A DNA stretch of 45,513 nt from Bacteroidota bacterium (GTDB lineage Bacteria > Bacteroidota > Bacteroidia > Flavobacteriales > Flavobacteriaceae): positions 1-45,513 of the forward strand of contig JAAYLC010000031.1 in NCBI GenBank assembly GCA_012522045.1, in the 5' to 3' direction. This document shows positions 23,092 through 33,743 of this stretch, piece after piece. Each line of letters opens with the position of its first letter. Positions within the stretch are counted from its first letter, which is position 1. Both the position numbers and the translations under genes were made by a program. Below the pieces are notes generated by a model. It saw nothing but the letters and a program-made list of their open reading frames with translations. It made no database searches and was not told the origin of the DNA.

Positions 23092-26000
23092 ATGAAATCT
23101 TCTCGTTTTATACTTTTTATTTTGCTTACAAGCATCGTCGTATCAGCTTGCAAGGAACAAAGTGCTACATCAAAAACTGACAGTATATTTTTGTTTAAAG
23201 AATATATTTCCCACACTACTTACGGAGTGAAGTCCATTATGACCGACATCCGGGTAGGATTGGTAAAACCATTGGATAATCAAGGGGAAATAAACAATGA
23301 TTTATTAGAAATTTCACCAAAGACAGCCGGCGTTTTAAAATTAACAAACGACAATGAATTGATTTTTCAACCGAACGAACCATTAAAACGCGATTCAGAT
23401 TATTTTGTCAAAGATAGGATTGATAAAATCTATCCCAATCAACCGAAAGATTCCAAAACTTTTTCATTCAGTTTTAAAACAATTGCTCCCAATTTTACAG
23501 TATCCGCCGGAAATCTTCAGTCTTCTTCAGATGAATTATACTATTTAGAACTTCAATTAACGGCCTCGGATGTAATTTCATTGGAAAAAGCTCAAGAAAT
23601 AATTTATGTCACACAAAATGGGGAAAATCTTCCGATTCGCTGGTCGGAGAATTTACCCCATGGAAATGTATTTAATATGGTCGTGGACAATATTTCACGC
23701 GCTGATGACAACACGGAAATTTATATCGGATGGAAAGGAAAAGCACTGAATATTAAAAATGATGGCGGATTTACCTACAGCATTCCTCAAAAACCAAAAA
23801 TGACAGTTGTGAAAATGACTACAACTGCCTCACCGCAAAGAATGTTGAAAATCAATTTTTCCAATCCGTTAGAAGACGGTCAAGACTTTTCGGGATTGGT
23901 AAGTATTGGCGACATGCACGATGTTCGTTATGAAGTAGAAGGAAATGTTTTAAATGTTTATCCGCAAAACAGATTGGAAGGTTATGTGGAAGTAACTGTG
24001 TTTAATGGAATTAAAGATATGTACGGATATCGACTGGAAGAAGACTTCCGTCAAACAGTATCTTTTGAACAACTCAAACCGGGAGTGAGAATGGTTTCAA
24101 AAAGCGTGATTTTACCCGATTCTCATCAAACTCCTCTGTATTTTGAAGCTGTCAATCTTTCAAAAATAGATGTGAGAATTATTGAGATTTATGAGCAAAA
24201 CGTATTGCAATTTCTCCAAGGATATAATTTAAATGATAACAATGTTTATGACATTCGGCGCGTTGGAAGACGCATCGCAAAACAAACCATCGATTTGGGC
24301 AATCAGGAATTTGTGCTGAGTGAAAATTGGCGTGCTTATGCAATAGACTTATCTCAGTATTTTAAAGCTTCTCCCGGCGCTATTTATCAGGTAGAATTGA
24401 GTTTTAAACCGGAATACATTCGGTATGAATGTGAGAACTCCACTTTTTCCGATGATGATTATCCATCCTATTATTATGACGACTTGGATTTAATTACAGA
24501 CGAAGAAGTTCGTGAAGAAGCGTATTGGAACAATCAAACATACAGTTGGAGAAGATACAATTACAATTGGCAACAACGTGACAACCCTTGTCATCCTGCT
24601 TATTACAATGAAAACCGATTTGTGACCGCAAACGTTTTGGGCTCCAATTTGGGTTTGATTGTAAAAAAAGGAACAAACGGAACTTATCACTTCTTTGCAA
24701 GTAATTTATTGTCAACCGCTCCGGAATCAAAAGTGGAGATTGATTTATACAATTATCAAAAAAATAAAATTCAGACCGTTACTACTGATAACAACGGAAT
24801 GGCAGTTGCAAAAATCAATAATCATGCAGCATTTGCAATTGCCAAAAAAGGAAATAATTATGCTTATTTAAAACTTGAAGACGGGAATGCATTGTCGATG
24901 AGCAATTTTGATATTTCCGGAAAAGAATTGCAGCGCGGATTGAAAGGGTTTCTTTATACGGAAAGAGGCGTGTATCGTCCCGGAGACAGCATTCATCTTA
25001 CTTTCGTTCTAAACGATGCAGCCAATCCTTTGCCAAAAGGACATCCGATTACGATGTCATTAACAGATGCGCGCGGAAAATTGGTTCAGAATTTTATTCG
25101 TCATACAGAAGAAAAAAGCGATGTAGCTCAAGAACACTTTTTCTATTTTCCAATAACTACCGACGACTTTGCACCTAATGGAAATTGGGAAGCAACGGTA
25201 AATGTAGGTGGCGTACAATTTACTAAAATACTCAGATTGGCATCAATTAAACCAAATCGGTTAAAAGTAATGATGGATTTTGATGATGAAATATTAGCTG
25301 CTCAAAAACCTATTTCAGGTGTCGTAAAAGCTGCGTGGTTACAAGGAGCACCTGCACGAAATTTAAAAATGGATGCTACAGTTACAATTCGTTCATCGTC
25401 CACGGGATTCTCCCAACATCCGAATTATATTTTTACGGATCCGGTGAGAAAATTTGACGAAATAGAAATGAATGTGGTAGCAGGTACGCTTTCCACGGAA
25501 GGAGTGTTGTCGTTTAACAAGAAAATCGAATTCGAACGAAGTGCACCGGGAATGTTGAGCGCTTCATTTTTAACCAAGGTATATGAAGGCGGAGGCGATT
25601 TTTCAATGGATGTCATTACAAAAGACTTGGCACCATTCAATTATTTTGTCGGTTTGAAAATGCCGCCGCGAAATGAGTACGAATCCTACAATACCAATCA
25701 GAATACGACTTTTGAAGTGGTTACAACGGATATGCACGGCAAGACTGTTGGAAACCGAAAATTAGATGTAAAACTCTATCGCATTGAGTGGCAATGGTGG
25801 TGGAATCGAGGAGAAGACAATTTGTCTCAATACGAAGCGTCAAACGTCCATCGACCGATGCAACAATTTGAGATAGAAACAAATGCACAAGGTAAAGGTT
25901 CGTTTACCGTAAATGTTCCGGATTCGGATTCGGGACGTTATTTGATACGCATCGTTGATTTAAACTCCGGACACGCTACCGGAACAGTGACTTATTTTTA

Positions 26001-28641
26001 TAATAACTGGTGGGATCGTCCTTCGGATATGAATGCGGAAAGTGCAAAAATGCTGTATTTTTCATCCGATAAAGACAGTTATGAAGTAGGCGATATTGCA
26101 CAACTTTCATTTCCCTCCGGGAGTGAAGGTATTGCTTTGTTGAGCGTTGAAAACGGAACGGAAGTGCTCTATTCCGAATGGATTGAAACTACAAAAGGAA
26201 TAACCACTACATCGTTTGACATCACCGAAAAGATGAGTCCCAATGTATATGTTTCCATTTCGCTATTGCAACCACATTATCAAGTAAAAAATAATCTTCC
26301 GATGCGACTCTATGGCGTTGTTCCCATTACAGTTAACAATAAAAACACCCTTTTATCGCCAAAAATTCACCTTCCGAATGTGGTCAAGCCGGATGAGAAA
26401 TTTACTGTTAAGGTTTCAGAAGCTCAAGGATTGCCTATGACTTATACGCTTGCAATCGTTGATGAAGGATTGTTGGATTTAACGCGCTTTAAAACTCCGG
26501 CAATTCACGATGAATTTTACGGAAAAGAAGCGCTTGGCGTAAAAACATTTGATATGTATGATTTTGTAATCGGTGCGTATTCGGGTACCGTAGAAAATAT
26601 TTATACCATAGGAGGAGGGGATGATGCCATTGCAGCTAAAAACAGAAAAGCCGAACGTTTCAAACCGGTTGTGAAATTTCTGGGTCCTTTTACCTTAAAT
26701 GCCGGAAATACCGCGCAACACGAAGTTTTAATTTCAAACTATGTCGGTTCTGTTCGTGCGATGGTTGTAGCCGGAGATGCTACAAATCAGGCGTATGGAA
26801 GTGCGGAGAAAACAGTTCAAGTGAAAAAACCGCTCATGGTTCTTGCTTCCTTGCCTCGAAAACTTTCTCCCGGTGAAAGAGTTACACTTCCGGTAACAGT
26901 TTTTGCGATGGAAAAATCGTTGAAATCCGTGGATGTTACCGTAAAAACTTCGTCCGGATTAAAACCTTTACAAAATGTTTCAAGAACAGTGAATTTCACA
27001 GATGTGGGCGAAAAAATCGTAAATTTTGAATTCGAAGTATTGCCTTCTGAATCGGTGCAATCTGTTGAAATTATAGCAAAAGCAAATGGAGAATTGGCAA
27101 CATCAAAAGTGGAAATAGATGTGGTGAATCCGAATCCGATGGTTACCAAAACTACTAAATATGAACTTCCGGGACAAGGTGTAAAAGAATTGAAATTTTC
27201 ACCTTTTGGAATAGGGGGGAGCAATACAGCCACGCTTGAGTTTTCTACATTACCACCCATAAATTTTTCGGGAAGAATGGAATTTTTAATTCAATATCCA
27301 TATGGATGTTTGGAACAAATAACTTCCATAGGATTTCCGCAATTATACTTGTCAGCTATTTTTGATCTATCGACACATCAAAAACAAAAAATTCAAGAAA
27401 ATGTGGAAGCCGTAATTAGCAGGATGCATCACTATCAACTTCGAAACGGCGGATTGTCTTATTGGCCGGGTGAGAATGCAACGGATGATTGGAGCACCAA
27501 TTACGCCGGACATTTTATGTTAGAAGCACGACAAAAAGGATATGTACTGCCGGTAGGATTTTTAAATAATTGGATTGCTTATCAACAACAAAAAGCGCGG
27601 CAGTGGCGGAATAGTGACAGGGAGTTCAATTCGACATTTGTTCAAGCTTACAGACTCTATACTTTAGCATTGGCAGGACAACCGGAGTTGGCTGTTATGA
27701 ATCGCTTGAGAGAAAGTAAGGACATAAGCAATGACGCTCGTTTGCGACTTGCGGCAGCCTATGCATTGATAGGTAAAACGGAAGTAGCAAATGAATTAAT
27801 TCAAAAAGCCACGATTCATTTTATTCCAAAAAAAGAAGATGTTTATTCGTATGGATCGCCCGTCAGAAATAAAGCCATGGCATTAGAAACCTTTGTCATG
27901 CTCAATAATAACGAAGCCTTTGAACTGGCAACTTCACTCGCAAAAGATTTATCATCCGATCGATGGATGAGTACTCAGGAAACAGCTTATGCATTATTGG
28001 CAATGGCAAAAATGGTTAAAGAAAACGGAGGAAAAGCACTTCATTTAAATGTGACTCAAAACGGAAAAACCGAAGAAATCAAAACGTCGCATGCAATGGC
28101 AACAAAAGAATTGTCTTTTGGAATGGGAAATAATACGGTGGAACTTAAAAATCAATATGATAATTTGATTTACGTTTCCTTAGTTCAAACCGGTAAACCT
28201 CCTGTGGGCGAGGAAATTACAGAACAAAACAAGCTTACGGTTCAAACTTCATTTATCGATGAAACCGATGCTTCTGTAAATATTGATAAACTGAAGCAAG
28301 GGACTGAAATTATTGCTAAAATCACTGTAGAAAATATAAGTCGTGACGATGTGAAAAATATTGCATTGACACAAATATTTCCAAGTGGTTGGGAAATTGT
28401 AAACACATCTTTTACCGAATATGCCGGAGGTGCTTCCGGAACTGCTCGATATACGGATATTCGGGATGACCGCGTGCATTTTTTCTTTGATTTAAAAGCA
28501 AAAGAAAAACGAACGTTTATCGTAAAATTAAATGCTTCCTATTTGGGAGTCTATTATTTACCGGGAACGCAAGCAGAAGGAATGTACGATCGTTCTTATT
28601 TTGTTCGAAATAAAGGAAAATGGATAGAAGTAGTGAAATAA
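23092..28641 (+). CDS. Bacterial alpha-2-macroglobulin, lipoprotein
   Basis: A giant (1849-residue) exported protease trap. The signal ends in a lipobox (LTSIVVSACKE, Cys20), so it is anchored in a membrane facing the periplasm or the surface. Macroglobulin beta domains fill the N-terminal 1100 residues; the segment GFLYTERGVYRPGD near residue 620 is the MG2 landmark. The thioester motif YGCLEQ is complete, with Cys1406 and Gln1409, so covalent trapping of attacking proteases should work. An alpha/alpha-toroid thioester domain and a C-terminal receptor-like domain follow. It lies 15 bases before pbpC in the same frame, as in the yfhM-pbpC pair of E. coli, where macroglobulin and PBP1c act together in envelope defence and repair. 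Confidence 0.93.
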   Translation: MKSSRFILFILLTSIVVSACKEQSATSKTDSIFLFKEYISHTTYGVKSIMTDIRVGLVKPLDNQGEINNDLLEISPKTAGVLKLTNDNELIFQPNEPLKRDSDYFVKDRIDKIYPNQPKDSKTFSFSFKTIAPNFTVSAGNLQSSSDELYYLELQLTASDVISLEKAQEIIYVTQNGENLPIRWSENLPHGNVFNMVVDNISRADDNTEIYIGWKGKALNIKNDGGFTYSIPQKPKMTVVKMTTTASPQRMLKINFSNPLEDGQDFSGLVSIGDMHDVRYEVEGNVLNVYPQNRLEGYVEVTVFNGIKDMYGYRLEEDFRQTVSFEQLKPGVRMVSKSVILPDSHQTPLYFEAVNLSKIDVRIIEIYEQNVLQFLQGYNLNDNNVYDIRRVGRRIAKQTIDLGNQEFVLSENWRAYAIDLSQYFKASPGAIYQVELSFKPEYIRYECENSTFSDDDYPSYYYDDLDLITDEEVREEAYWNNQTYSWRRYNYNWQQRDNPCHPAYYNENRFVTANVLGSNLGLIVKKGTNGTYHFFASNLLSTAPESKVEIDLYNYQKNKIQTVTTDNNGMAVAKINNHAAFAIAKKGNNYAYLKLEDGNALSMSNFDISGKELQRGLKGFLYTERGVYRPGDSIHLTFVLNDAANPLPKGHPITMSLTDARGKLVQNFIRHTEEKSDVAQEHFFYFPITTDDFAPNGNWEATVNVGGVQFTKILRLASIKPNRLKVMMDFDDEILAAQKPISGVVKAAWLQGAPARNLKMDATVTIRSSSTGFSQHPNYIFTDPVRKFDEIEMNVVAGTLSTEGVLSFNKKIEFERSAPGMLSASFLTKVYEGGGDFSMDVITKDLAPFNYFVGLKMPPRNEYESYNTNQNTTFEVVTTDMHGKTVGNRKLDVKLYRIEWQWWWNRGEDNLSQYEASNVHRPMQQFEIETNAQGKGSFTVNVPDSDSGRYLIRIVDLNSGHATGTVTYFYNNWWDRPSDMNAESAKMLYFSSDKDSYEVGDIAQLSFPSGSEGIALLSVENGTEVLYSEWIETTKGITTTSFDITEKMSPNVYVSISLLQPHYQVKNNLPMRLYGVVPITVNNKNTLLSPKIHLPNVVKPDEKFTVKVSEAQGLPMTYTLAIVDEGLLDLTRFKTPAIHDEFYGKEALGVKTFDMYDFVIGAYSGTVENIYTIGGGDDAIAAKNRKAERFKPVVKFLGPFTLNAGNTAQHEVLISNYVGSVRAMVVAGDATNQAYGSAEKTVQVKKPLMVLASLPRKLSPGERVTLPVTVFAMEKSLKSVDVTVKTSSGLKPLQNVSRTVNFTDVGEKIVNFEFEVLPSESVQSVEIIAKANGELATSKVEIDVVNPNPMVTKTTKYELPGQGVKELKFSPFGIGGSNTATLEFSTLPPINFSGRMEFLIQYPYGCLEQITSIGFPQLYLSAIFDLSTHQKQKIQENVEAVISRMHHYQLRNGGLSYWPGENATDDWSTNYAGHFMLEARQKGYVLPVGFLNNWIAYQQQKARQWRNSDREFNSTFVQAYRLYTLALAGQPELAVMNRLRESKDISNDARLRLAAAYALIGKTEVANELIQKATIHFIPKKEDVYSYGSPVRNKAMALETFVMLNNNEAFELATSLAKDLSSDRWMSTQETAYALLAMAKMVKENGGKALHLNVTQNGKTEEIKTSHAMATKELSFGMGNNTVELKNQYDNLIYVSLVQTGKPPVGEEITEQNKLTVQTSFIDETDASVNIDKLKQGTEIIAKITVENISRDDVKNIALTQIFPSGWEIVNTSFTEYAGGASGTARYTDIRDDRVHFFFDLKAKEKRTFIVKLNASYLGVYYLPGTQAEGMYDRSYFVRNKGKWIEVVK

Positions 28642-28656
28642 GCACAGCAAAATGTT

Positions 28657-31020
28657 TTGAGAGAAAAGTTATTAAAATACATTCGACGTCATAAAATTAA
28701 AATTATCATTGGGACGGTTTTGTTTTCAGCATGGTATTTTTCATTGTCATTTCCACTTTTTGAAGTGCCTACAGCAACAGTAGTCACTAGTCGTTCCGGT
28801 GAATTACTCGGAGCGCGCATTGCGGATGACCAACAATGGAGATTTCCTCAAATGGATTCGGTGCCGTATCGGTTTGAAAAATGTATTTTGCTTTTTGAAG
28901 ATGAATATTTTTATTCGCATCCCGGATTTAATCCGTTTGCTATTACCAAGGCGTTCGTCAATAATCTAAAAGGACATCCGCGTCGCGGAGCAAGTACAAT
29001 TACGCAACAGGTTATCCGATTATCAAGGAAAGACAAAAAGCGCAATTATTTAGAAAAATTAATTGAAGTTGCTCAGGCAACACGATTGGAAGTAAAATAC
29101 AGTAAAAAGGAGATACTGAATTTATATGCCACGCATGCACCTTTCGGCGGGAATGTTGTCGGATTAGAAACGGCTTCTTGGCGATATTTCGGAATACCTT
29201 CCACCGAACTTACTTGGGGACAAGCTGCAGCTTTGGCAGTGCTCCCCAATGCACCTTCTTTGATTTTTCCGGGAAAAAATGAAATGCTTTTAAAAGAAAA
29301 ACGGGATAAATTACTTTATAAACTTTATCAAAAAAATGTTATTGATGAAATTACGTATGAATTGGCAAAAGCAGAAAATTTACCCGATAAACCGCACCCT
29401 TTACCCGATATTGCCCCTCATTTTACCGAGAAAATAAGAAGCGAAAATCCGGGGGAATACGTCGTTTCTACGCTCGATTTTCACTTGCAAAATCAAGTAA
29501 ATAAAATTGTTCTGGAACATTATTTTCAATTGCGACAAAATCACATACACAATCTTTCCGTTTTGGTTTTGGATATTGAAACGCGTGAGGTTTTGGCATA
29601 TGTCGGAAATTCTCCCACAACATCCGAATATAAAAATCATGTCGATATCATTCAGCGGTATCGTAGTACGGGAAGCATTTTAAAACCGTTTTTATATACT
29701 TCTATTTTACATTCCGGAGAACTCCTACCGAATGCGCTGGTAAGTGATATTCCGACATCAATAAACGGATATGTTCCTCAAAATTTCAACAAAAGTTTTC
29801 AAGGAGCTGTTCCAGCAAGTACTGCGCTTGCACGTTCTTTGAACATTCCGGCTGTTCGTATGTTGCGGGATTACGGCATTCAACGATTTTACAATGCTTT
29901 GGAAAAAACCAATCAAAAAGGAATCGATAAGCCTGCGAATCATTACGGATTGTCGTTTATTTTGGGTGGGGCGGAAAGCAGTTTGTGGGATGTTACATAA
30001 GCTTCTGCGGGATTGGTGGGGTCATTAAATTTTATTCAAAAATCCGGTTCCGAATTTCGGGAAAATCAATTTACGGAACCTGTTTACATTCTAAATAAAA
30101 AGGCAAATTTCGGGAAAATTCAGTCTCAACCTCCCATTTGGGACGCCGGTTCCGTCTATACCACACTGGAAACGATGAAAGATGTAAACCGACCGGAAGG
30201 GGAGGAAAGTTGGCAATTTTTTAATGACAGCCAACCCATTGCCTGGAAAACCGGAACCAGTTACGGATTTAAAGATGCGTGGGCAGTAGGCGTGACTTCA
30301 AAATATGTCATCGGTGTTTGGGCAGGAAATGCAACCGGCGAAGGAAGACCCGGACTTACGGGAATTCTCGCTGCCGCTCCGGTGCTGTTCGATGTTTTAA
30401 AAAGCTTGCCAAAATCAGCATGGTTTGTGCCGCCGTATGATGAACTGAAAGAAGTTTCGGTGTGTTCTAAGAGTGGATTTTTAAGTGGAATTTATTGTGA
30501 GAAATCCGAAATGCAATGGATTCCAAAATCAGGAGAACAATCGGCTACGTGCATGTATCATTTTCCAATTATATTAGATAAAACGGAACAATATCAAGTG
30601 AATTCTTCTTGTTACCCAATTTCGGATATGAAACATAAAAACTGGTTTGTACTCCCGCCGATGATGGAGCATTATTATGCAGGAAATCATCCGGAATACA
30701 AAATTTTACCGCCTTTTGCAGCAAATTGTTACAGCGAAGCTAAAAATCATATGGATTTTATTTTTCCCAAAGAAAATGAAATTGTAATCATTCCTACGAA
30801 TTTTCACGAATTCAAAAATGAAATCATTCTTAAACTCGCACACCGACAGCCTGAAACAAATGTTTATTGGTATCTGGACAACGAATTTATCGGAATGACC
30901 ACGAATTTTCATGAATTGAGCTTTTTGCCTGTTCCGGGGAAGTATACCCTGCTTGTAATTGATGATTTTGGAAATGAATTAAAGCGGCGGGTTGAATTTC
31001 GAACGCTTACAAAACAATAA
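28657..31020 (+). pseudogene. pbpC: Penicillin-binding protein 1C, interrupted by an in-frame TAA
   Basis: The frame gives 787 residues, normal for PBP1c, but codon 448 (29998-30000) is TAA. Before it: a membrane anchor (about residues 14-32), the glycosyltransferase (GT51) domain with FEDEYFYSHPG and RRGASTITQQ, and the transpeptidase SxxK (GSILKP) and SLN motifs. After it, same frame: AWKTGTSYGFKDAW, the KTG box, and the BiPBP_C-type C-terminal domain. As written, a 447-residue product would keep the glycosyltransferase but lack the KTG box. A start downstream of the stop would make a fragment without the nucleophile. The flanks align without a gap, so one substitution explains it. The start is TTG 28657, chosen because no in-frame ATG precedes the anchor. 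Confidence 0.9.
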
Positions 31021-31024
31021 ACAA

Positions 31025-31669
31025 TCAATCCAATAAGTTGTATTCAAAAGCAAATTTCACCAATCCGACAGTGTTTCTCGCGCCGGTTTTGATGAGCATA
31101 TTTCGCCGATGCGTTTCTACCGTACCGAAACTGATGTTTAACTTATCGGCAATTTCCTGAGTGGTTTTTTCATCCATAATGAGCCTGAGCACGTCTTTTT
31201 CTCTGCGCGAAAGTTTTGGAAATGAATTGGAAACATTTTGTTTTGCAGCTTTGGTAATGCTGCTGATTAAGATTTCATTTACTTCTTCGTCTAGATAATT
31301 TTTTCCTTGGTAAACGGCTTTTATTGCTTTAATTACTTCAGCTTGTCCTGCATTTTTAAGTACGTATCCTTTGGCACCGGTGCCTAGCATCAATTTAATC
31401 AGGCTGCTTTCTTTGTGCATTGAAATTGCAATTATTTTAATTTCGGGATGCAATTGAAGAATTTTTTTACAGGTTTCAAAACCATTCATATGAGGCATAT
31501 TTACATCCAACAGTACCACATCGGGTTTTGCTGCCGAAATTTTTTCCAAGGCTTCTGTTCCGCTAAGTGCATAATCCACAAAGACAATTTCATCGTGATT
31601 GGTTAATAGCAATTCAAGTCCTTCTATGACCATTTTATGATCGTCGATAATAAAAACTTTTATCTTCAT
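31025..31669 (-). CDS. NarL/FixJ-family response regulator
   Basis: A 214-residue transcription factor. The receiver domain (residues 1-125) has the acidic pair Asp9/Asp10, phosphoacceptor Asp55 (VVLLDVNMP) and Lys near 105 (YVLKNAG). The LuxR-type helix-turn-helix (LSRREKDVLRLIMDEKTTQEIADKLNISFGTVETHRRNM) is C-terminal. Its start overlaps the histidine kinase stop by four bases, so the two form a two-component pair. Targets are unknown. It faces pbpC: only four bases separate the two convergent stops, and no terminator lies between. Confidence 0.93.
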   Translation of the reverse strand: MKIKVFIIDDHKMVIEGLELLLTNHDEIVFVDYALSGTEALEKISAAKPDVVLLDVNMPHMNGFETCKKILQLHPEIKIIAISMHKESSLIKLMLGTGAKGYVLKNAGQAEVIKAIKAVYQGKNYLDEEVNEILISSITKAAKQNVSNSFPKLSRREKDVLRLIMDEKTTQEIADKLNISFGTVETHRRNMLIKTGARNTVGLVKFAFEYNLLD

Positions 31670-33648
31670 GGGCTTAAAGGGATGTTTATGGTAATTGTCG
31701 TTCCTTCATTGATAACACTTTCCCATTGGATGGTTCCTTCGAGAAATTCTACTCTTCGGTTGATATTGTTCAATCCCAATCCTTTGTTTTTAAGAGCTGC
31801 TTCATAATCAAATCCGTGTCCGTCATCTTCAATAATCAATTGAATTTCATTTTCGGAACCAATCAGTTGAATCAAAAGGTTTTTGGCATTTGCGTGTTTG
31901 CGGACATTGGATAAAATTTCCTGAATCAGCCTAAAGATAGTAATTTGTTTTGTGGCATCTATCGATTCGGGCAAATTATGAATGTCAACTGTAACGTTGA
32001 TTCCCAAAGAACTCAACTGTTCTGCGATATCTTCTATGGAACCTTCCAAGCCGACAAGATTTAAAAATTGAGGCATCATATTGTGTGAAATTCGGCGAAC
32101 CTCTGTACAAGATGCGTCAATAAGTTGGTAAGTTTTTTGGGTTATTTCTAATTGCTCTTCCTTGTCAAATTGATTTTTAAAAATAGTAAAATGTGCTTTA
32201 ACACTGCTTAACAAGCCACCGAGACTGTCATGTAAATCCTGGGCAATGCGCAACCGTTCTGCTTCTTGACCTTCGATAATACTGCTCATGGCAAGCAATT
32301 TATTCTTTTGGGTAAGTTCTTTGATTTTTTGCTGTTGAATGGTATTTTTATAGTGCAGTCGTTTTCTGTGAAAAAAGTAAAAACCAATGGTGAGCAATAC
32401 CAATATTCCACCGCCAATTAATAATAAGGTTTGTTGTTTCTCTTTTTTTGCCAATGAAGTTTTTATCTTTTCACTTTGATATTTTGCCTCTAAATCTAAA
32501 AGAGTTTCATTTTTCTGATTTTCAATAAGTTGTTCATAAGTGGTCAAATAAGCATTGTTGTATAGGAATGCTTGTTTATAATCGCCGGTAGTTTTGTAGT
32601 ATTCTGAAATAGAGCGTAACAAAAGCGATTTGTCTCGTAATGAGGGAATTGAAGTAATGGCATTTTCAGCACGTGTGAGAATAGGATGCATCTCTGAAGT
32701 GTCTTTTAAGCTTGCTTTTGCATCAATCAAAAACCGCAGATTGATATTCGCATCCGGATTGTTTGGATGCATTTCCGTTGCGCGTTCAAGATGTGGCAAG
32801 GCTTTTTGATAAGCTTGTTGACGCAAATACAAATTTCCCAAATTAGCATAGGCGTCATAATTATACGATTCATTTTCAGGAATTTCTAAACTTTGTAAAA
32901 AATAGGATTCTGCAACCGGATAATTTTCCAAGGACGAATGAACACTCCCGAGATTGATGTAACATCTTTTCAAAAGTTCTGTATTGTGCTGTCTTTTGGC
33001 TTCTTCATAAGCCATTTCATAATACGACTGTGCTTTTTCGTAATTGTCACTGGTATGAAAAAGAACGCCTACCGTGTGAAACATATCGGCGATATAAGCC
33101 AATTGGTGCTTTTTACAAATTTCAATTGCTTCAAAATAAAACTGTGAAGCTTTTTCGACATCTCCTAAAATTATTTCATAATATAATCCTTTGACCTCTA
33201 ATGACTTGACGATTCCTGTGTAAAAATGGTGATTTTTGGATAGTTTTAATGCTTTGTCGGCAACATGCAGTGCTTTTTTGTTGCTTCTGTTAATATAATT
33301 CCAAGCGGTTTTTAAATACACATCTACCGCTTTACTAATGTTTCTTTGTTTTACCAAGAGTTTGACATAAGCATCAACTAAAGGAGTAAGCTCAAGCTGA
33401 TTTTCTGTATTGAGAAAAATAGAATCGAAGATTGCTAACTGTTCCGATTCCGGTTGCTGATAAATGTAATTTTGTAATTTATGAATTTCTAATTCACGAT
33501 TTTCTTCCGTTTGCGTGTCGTCGTTAAATACAGCCATTGTATGGTCTATGTATTTTTGATCAAAATTTTGCCCGTGAACAAAACTTGAACCACACATTAA
33601 CAAAATAAAAATAGTCCAATGAATGAATGTCAATCGTTTTGAAAACAT
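31666..33648 (-). CDS. TPR-containing sensor histidine kinase (HisKA_3/NarX type)
   Basis: A 660-residue membrane kinase. A signal peptide (about residues 1-26, ending FVHG) is followed by a periplasmic tetratricopeptide-repeat region (about residues 110-390). One membrane helix lies around residues 402-423 (LLLIGGGILVLLTIGFYF), then a coiled linker. The dimerisation helix carries the phosphoacceptor in ERLRIAQDLHDSLGGLLSS (His about 472), and the ATPase domain has SNVRKHANA, IEDDGHGFD and GLGLNNINRRV. It phosphorylates the adjacent response regulator. The signal sensed by the TPR domain is unknown, but this architecture is common in Bacteroidota. Confidence 0.93.
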   Translation of the reverse strand: MFSKRLTFIHWTIFILLMCGSSFVHGQNFDQKYIDHTMAVFNDDTQTEENRELEIHKLQNYIYQQPESEQLAIFDSIFLNTENQLELTPLVDAYVKLLVKQRNISKAVDVYLKTAWNYINRSNKKALHVADKALKLSKNHHFYTGIVKSLEVKGLYYEIILGDVEKASQFYFEAIEICKKHQLAYIADMFHTVGVLFHTSDNYEKAQSYYEMAYEEAKRQHNTELLKRCYINLGSVHSSLENYPVAESYFLQSLEIPENESYNYDAYANLGNLYLRQQAYQKALPHLERATEMHPNNPDANINLRFLIDAKASLKDTSEMHPILTRAENAITSIPSLRDKSLLLRSISEYYKTTGDYKQAFLYNNAYLTTYEQLIENQKNETLLDLEAKYQSEKIKTSLAKKEKQQTLLLIGGGILVLLTIGFYFFHRKRLHYKNTIQQQKIKELTQKNKLLAMSSIIEGQEAERLRIAQDLHDSLGGLLSSVKAHFTIFKNQFDKEEQLEITQKTYQLIDASCTEVRRISHNMMPQFLNLVGLEGSIEDIAEQLSSLGINVTVDIHNLPESIDATKQITIFRLIQEILSNVRKHANAKNLLIQLIGSENEIQLIIEDDGHGFDYEAALKNKGLGLNNINRRVEFLEGTIQWESVINEGTTITINIPLSP

Positions 33649-33743
33649 TGGACTAAGATATTAAAAAACACGCGTTTGCATCAATACTTTTGATTAAAAG
33701 CAAAGGAGAATTAAATGAAAATTCAAAAAATATAAAGCAACTA

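Noticed and set aside
26817-27260. 147-codon antisense open frame inside the alpha-2-macroglobulin gene
   Set aside because: No recognisable motif, and composition follows from the opposite-strand codons. The sense gene is clearly real and continuous.
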